Below are positions 63,968-64,000 of a DNA stretch of 64,000 nt, piece after piece. The stretch spans positions 4,897,001-4,961,000 of the forward strand of contig NZ_CP109067.1 in NCBI RefSeq assembly GCF_035917335.1, in the 5' to 3' direction. The notes below the pieces were generated by a model that saw only the letters and a program-made list of their open reading frames with translations, did not search any database and had not been told where the DNA came from. The position numbers and the translations under genes are program-made. Numbering within the stretch: the first letter of the stretch is position 1; each line of letters begins with the position of its first letter. This stretch comes from Micromonospora sp. NBC_01813 (GTDB taxonomy: Bacteria; Actinomycetota; Actinomycetes; Mycobacteriales; Micromonosporaceae).

Positions 63968-64000
63968 CCGAGGACCGGGAGCTCCGATCTGCGGCAGCCG

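Overview
The window is high-GC DNA with many GTG starts and chains of 4-base ATGA/GTGA gene overlaps. It carries DUF397/DUF5753 regulators, DUF6907/DUF2637 mobile-element genes and an actinobacterial-style kdpFABC-kdpDE operon. All this points to an actinomycete, probably Micromonosporaceae (the family is inference). Most of the window is accessory DNA; only smpB and the kdp operon look clearly core-like.

1-17.3 kb: a mosaic of single genes and pairs. It holds a PD-(D/E)XK nuclease, a stand-alone hemC, an acetyltransferase, two small membrane proteins, an XRE/DUF5753 regulator convergent with a DUF397 protein, a NYN-LOTUS RNase-like protein, a FxLD-type methyltransferase overlapping a P-loop kinase, and a DUF6624 protein. 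It also holds a double-stranded-DNA-deaminase-like toxin overlapping a candidate immunity gene, a frameshifted gene, and a low-GC pair (winged-helix nucleotidyltransferase plus an unknown 278-aa protein).

17.36-27.49 kb: an integrative element of about 10.1 kb bounded by two 47-bp copies of a tRNA-Arg(ACG) 3' end. It encodes a tyrosine integrase, a HTH protein, an excisionase, a GIY-YIG protein, a RepA-like helicase followed by iterons and a palindrome, a 2OG-Fe(II) oxygenase, an AlpA-like regulator, DUF2637 and DUF6907 proteins and a resolvase-like mini-protein. No FtsK/TraB transfer ATPase is visible. A third tRNA-end copy at 29.95 kb marks a second, decayed insertion that holds a truncated integrase, an IS and a BrnT/BrnA-like toxin-antitoxin pair. 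No intact tRNA-Arg lies in the window.

30-36.5 kb: a graveyard of integrase pieces and IS remnants (an rve-type family, IS66, IS1380) around a secreted CHAP/FG-GAP protein with near-identical 144-bp repeats and a decayed hypothetical operon.

36.5-53 kb: two OmpR-type two-component systems, a phytanoyl-CoA-dioxygenase-like protein, remnants of IS701-like and IS630-like elements and of MMPL and DedA genes, and a membrane/glycosyltransferase operon. A secreted copper type II monooxygenase and an orphan NarL regulator lie between 202-bp inverted repeats. A MacB-like ABC exporter follows.

53-64 kb: smpB, a Phd-like antitoxin, an MFS transporter, then a complete potassium-uptake operon. A 27-aa peptide gene is followed by kdpF, kdpA, kdpB and kdpC, then kdpD (sensor) and kdpE (regulator), mostly overlapping by a few bases.
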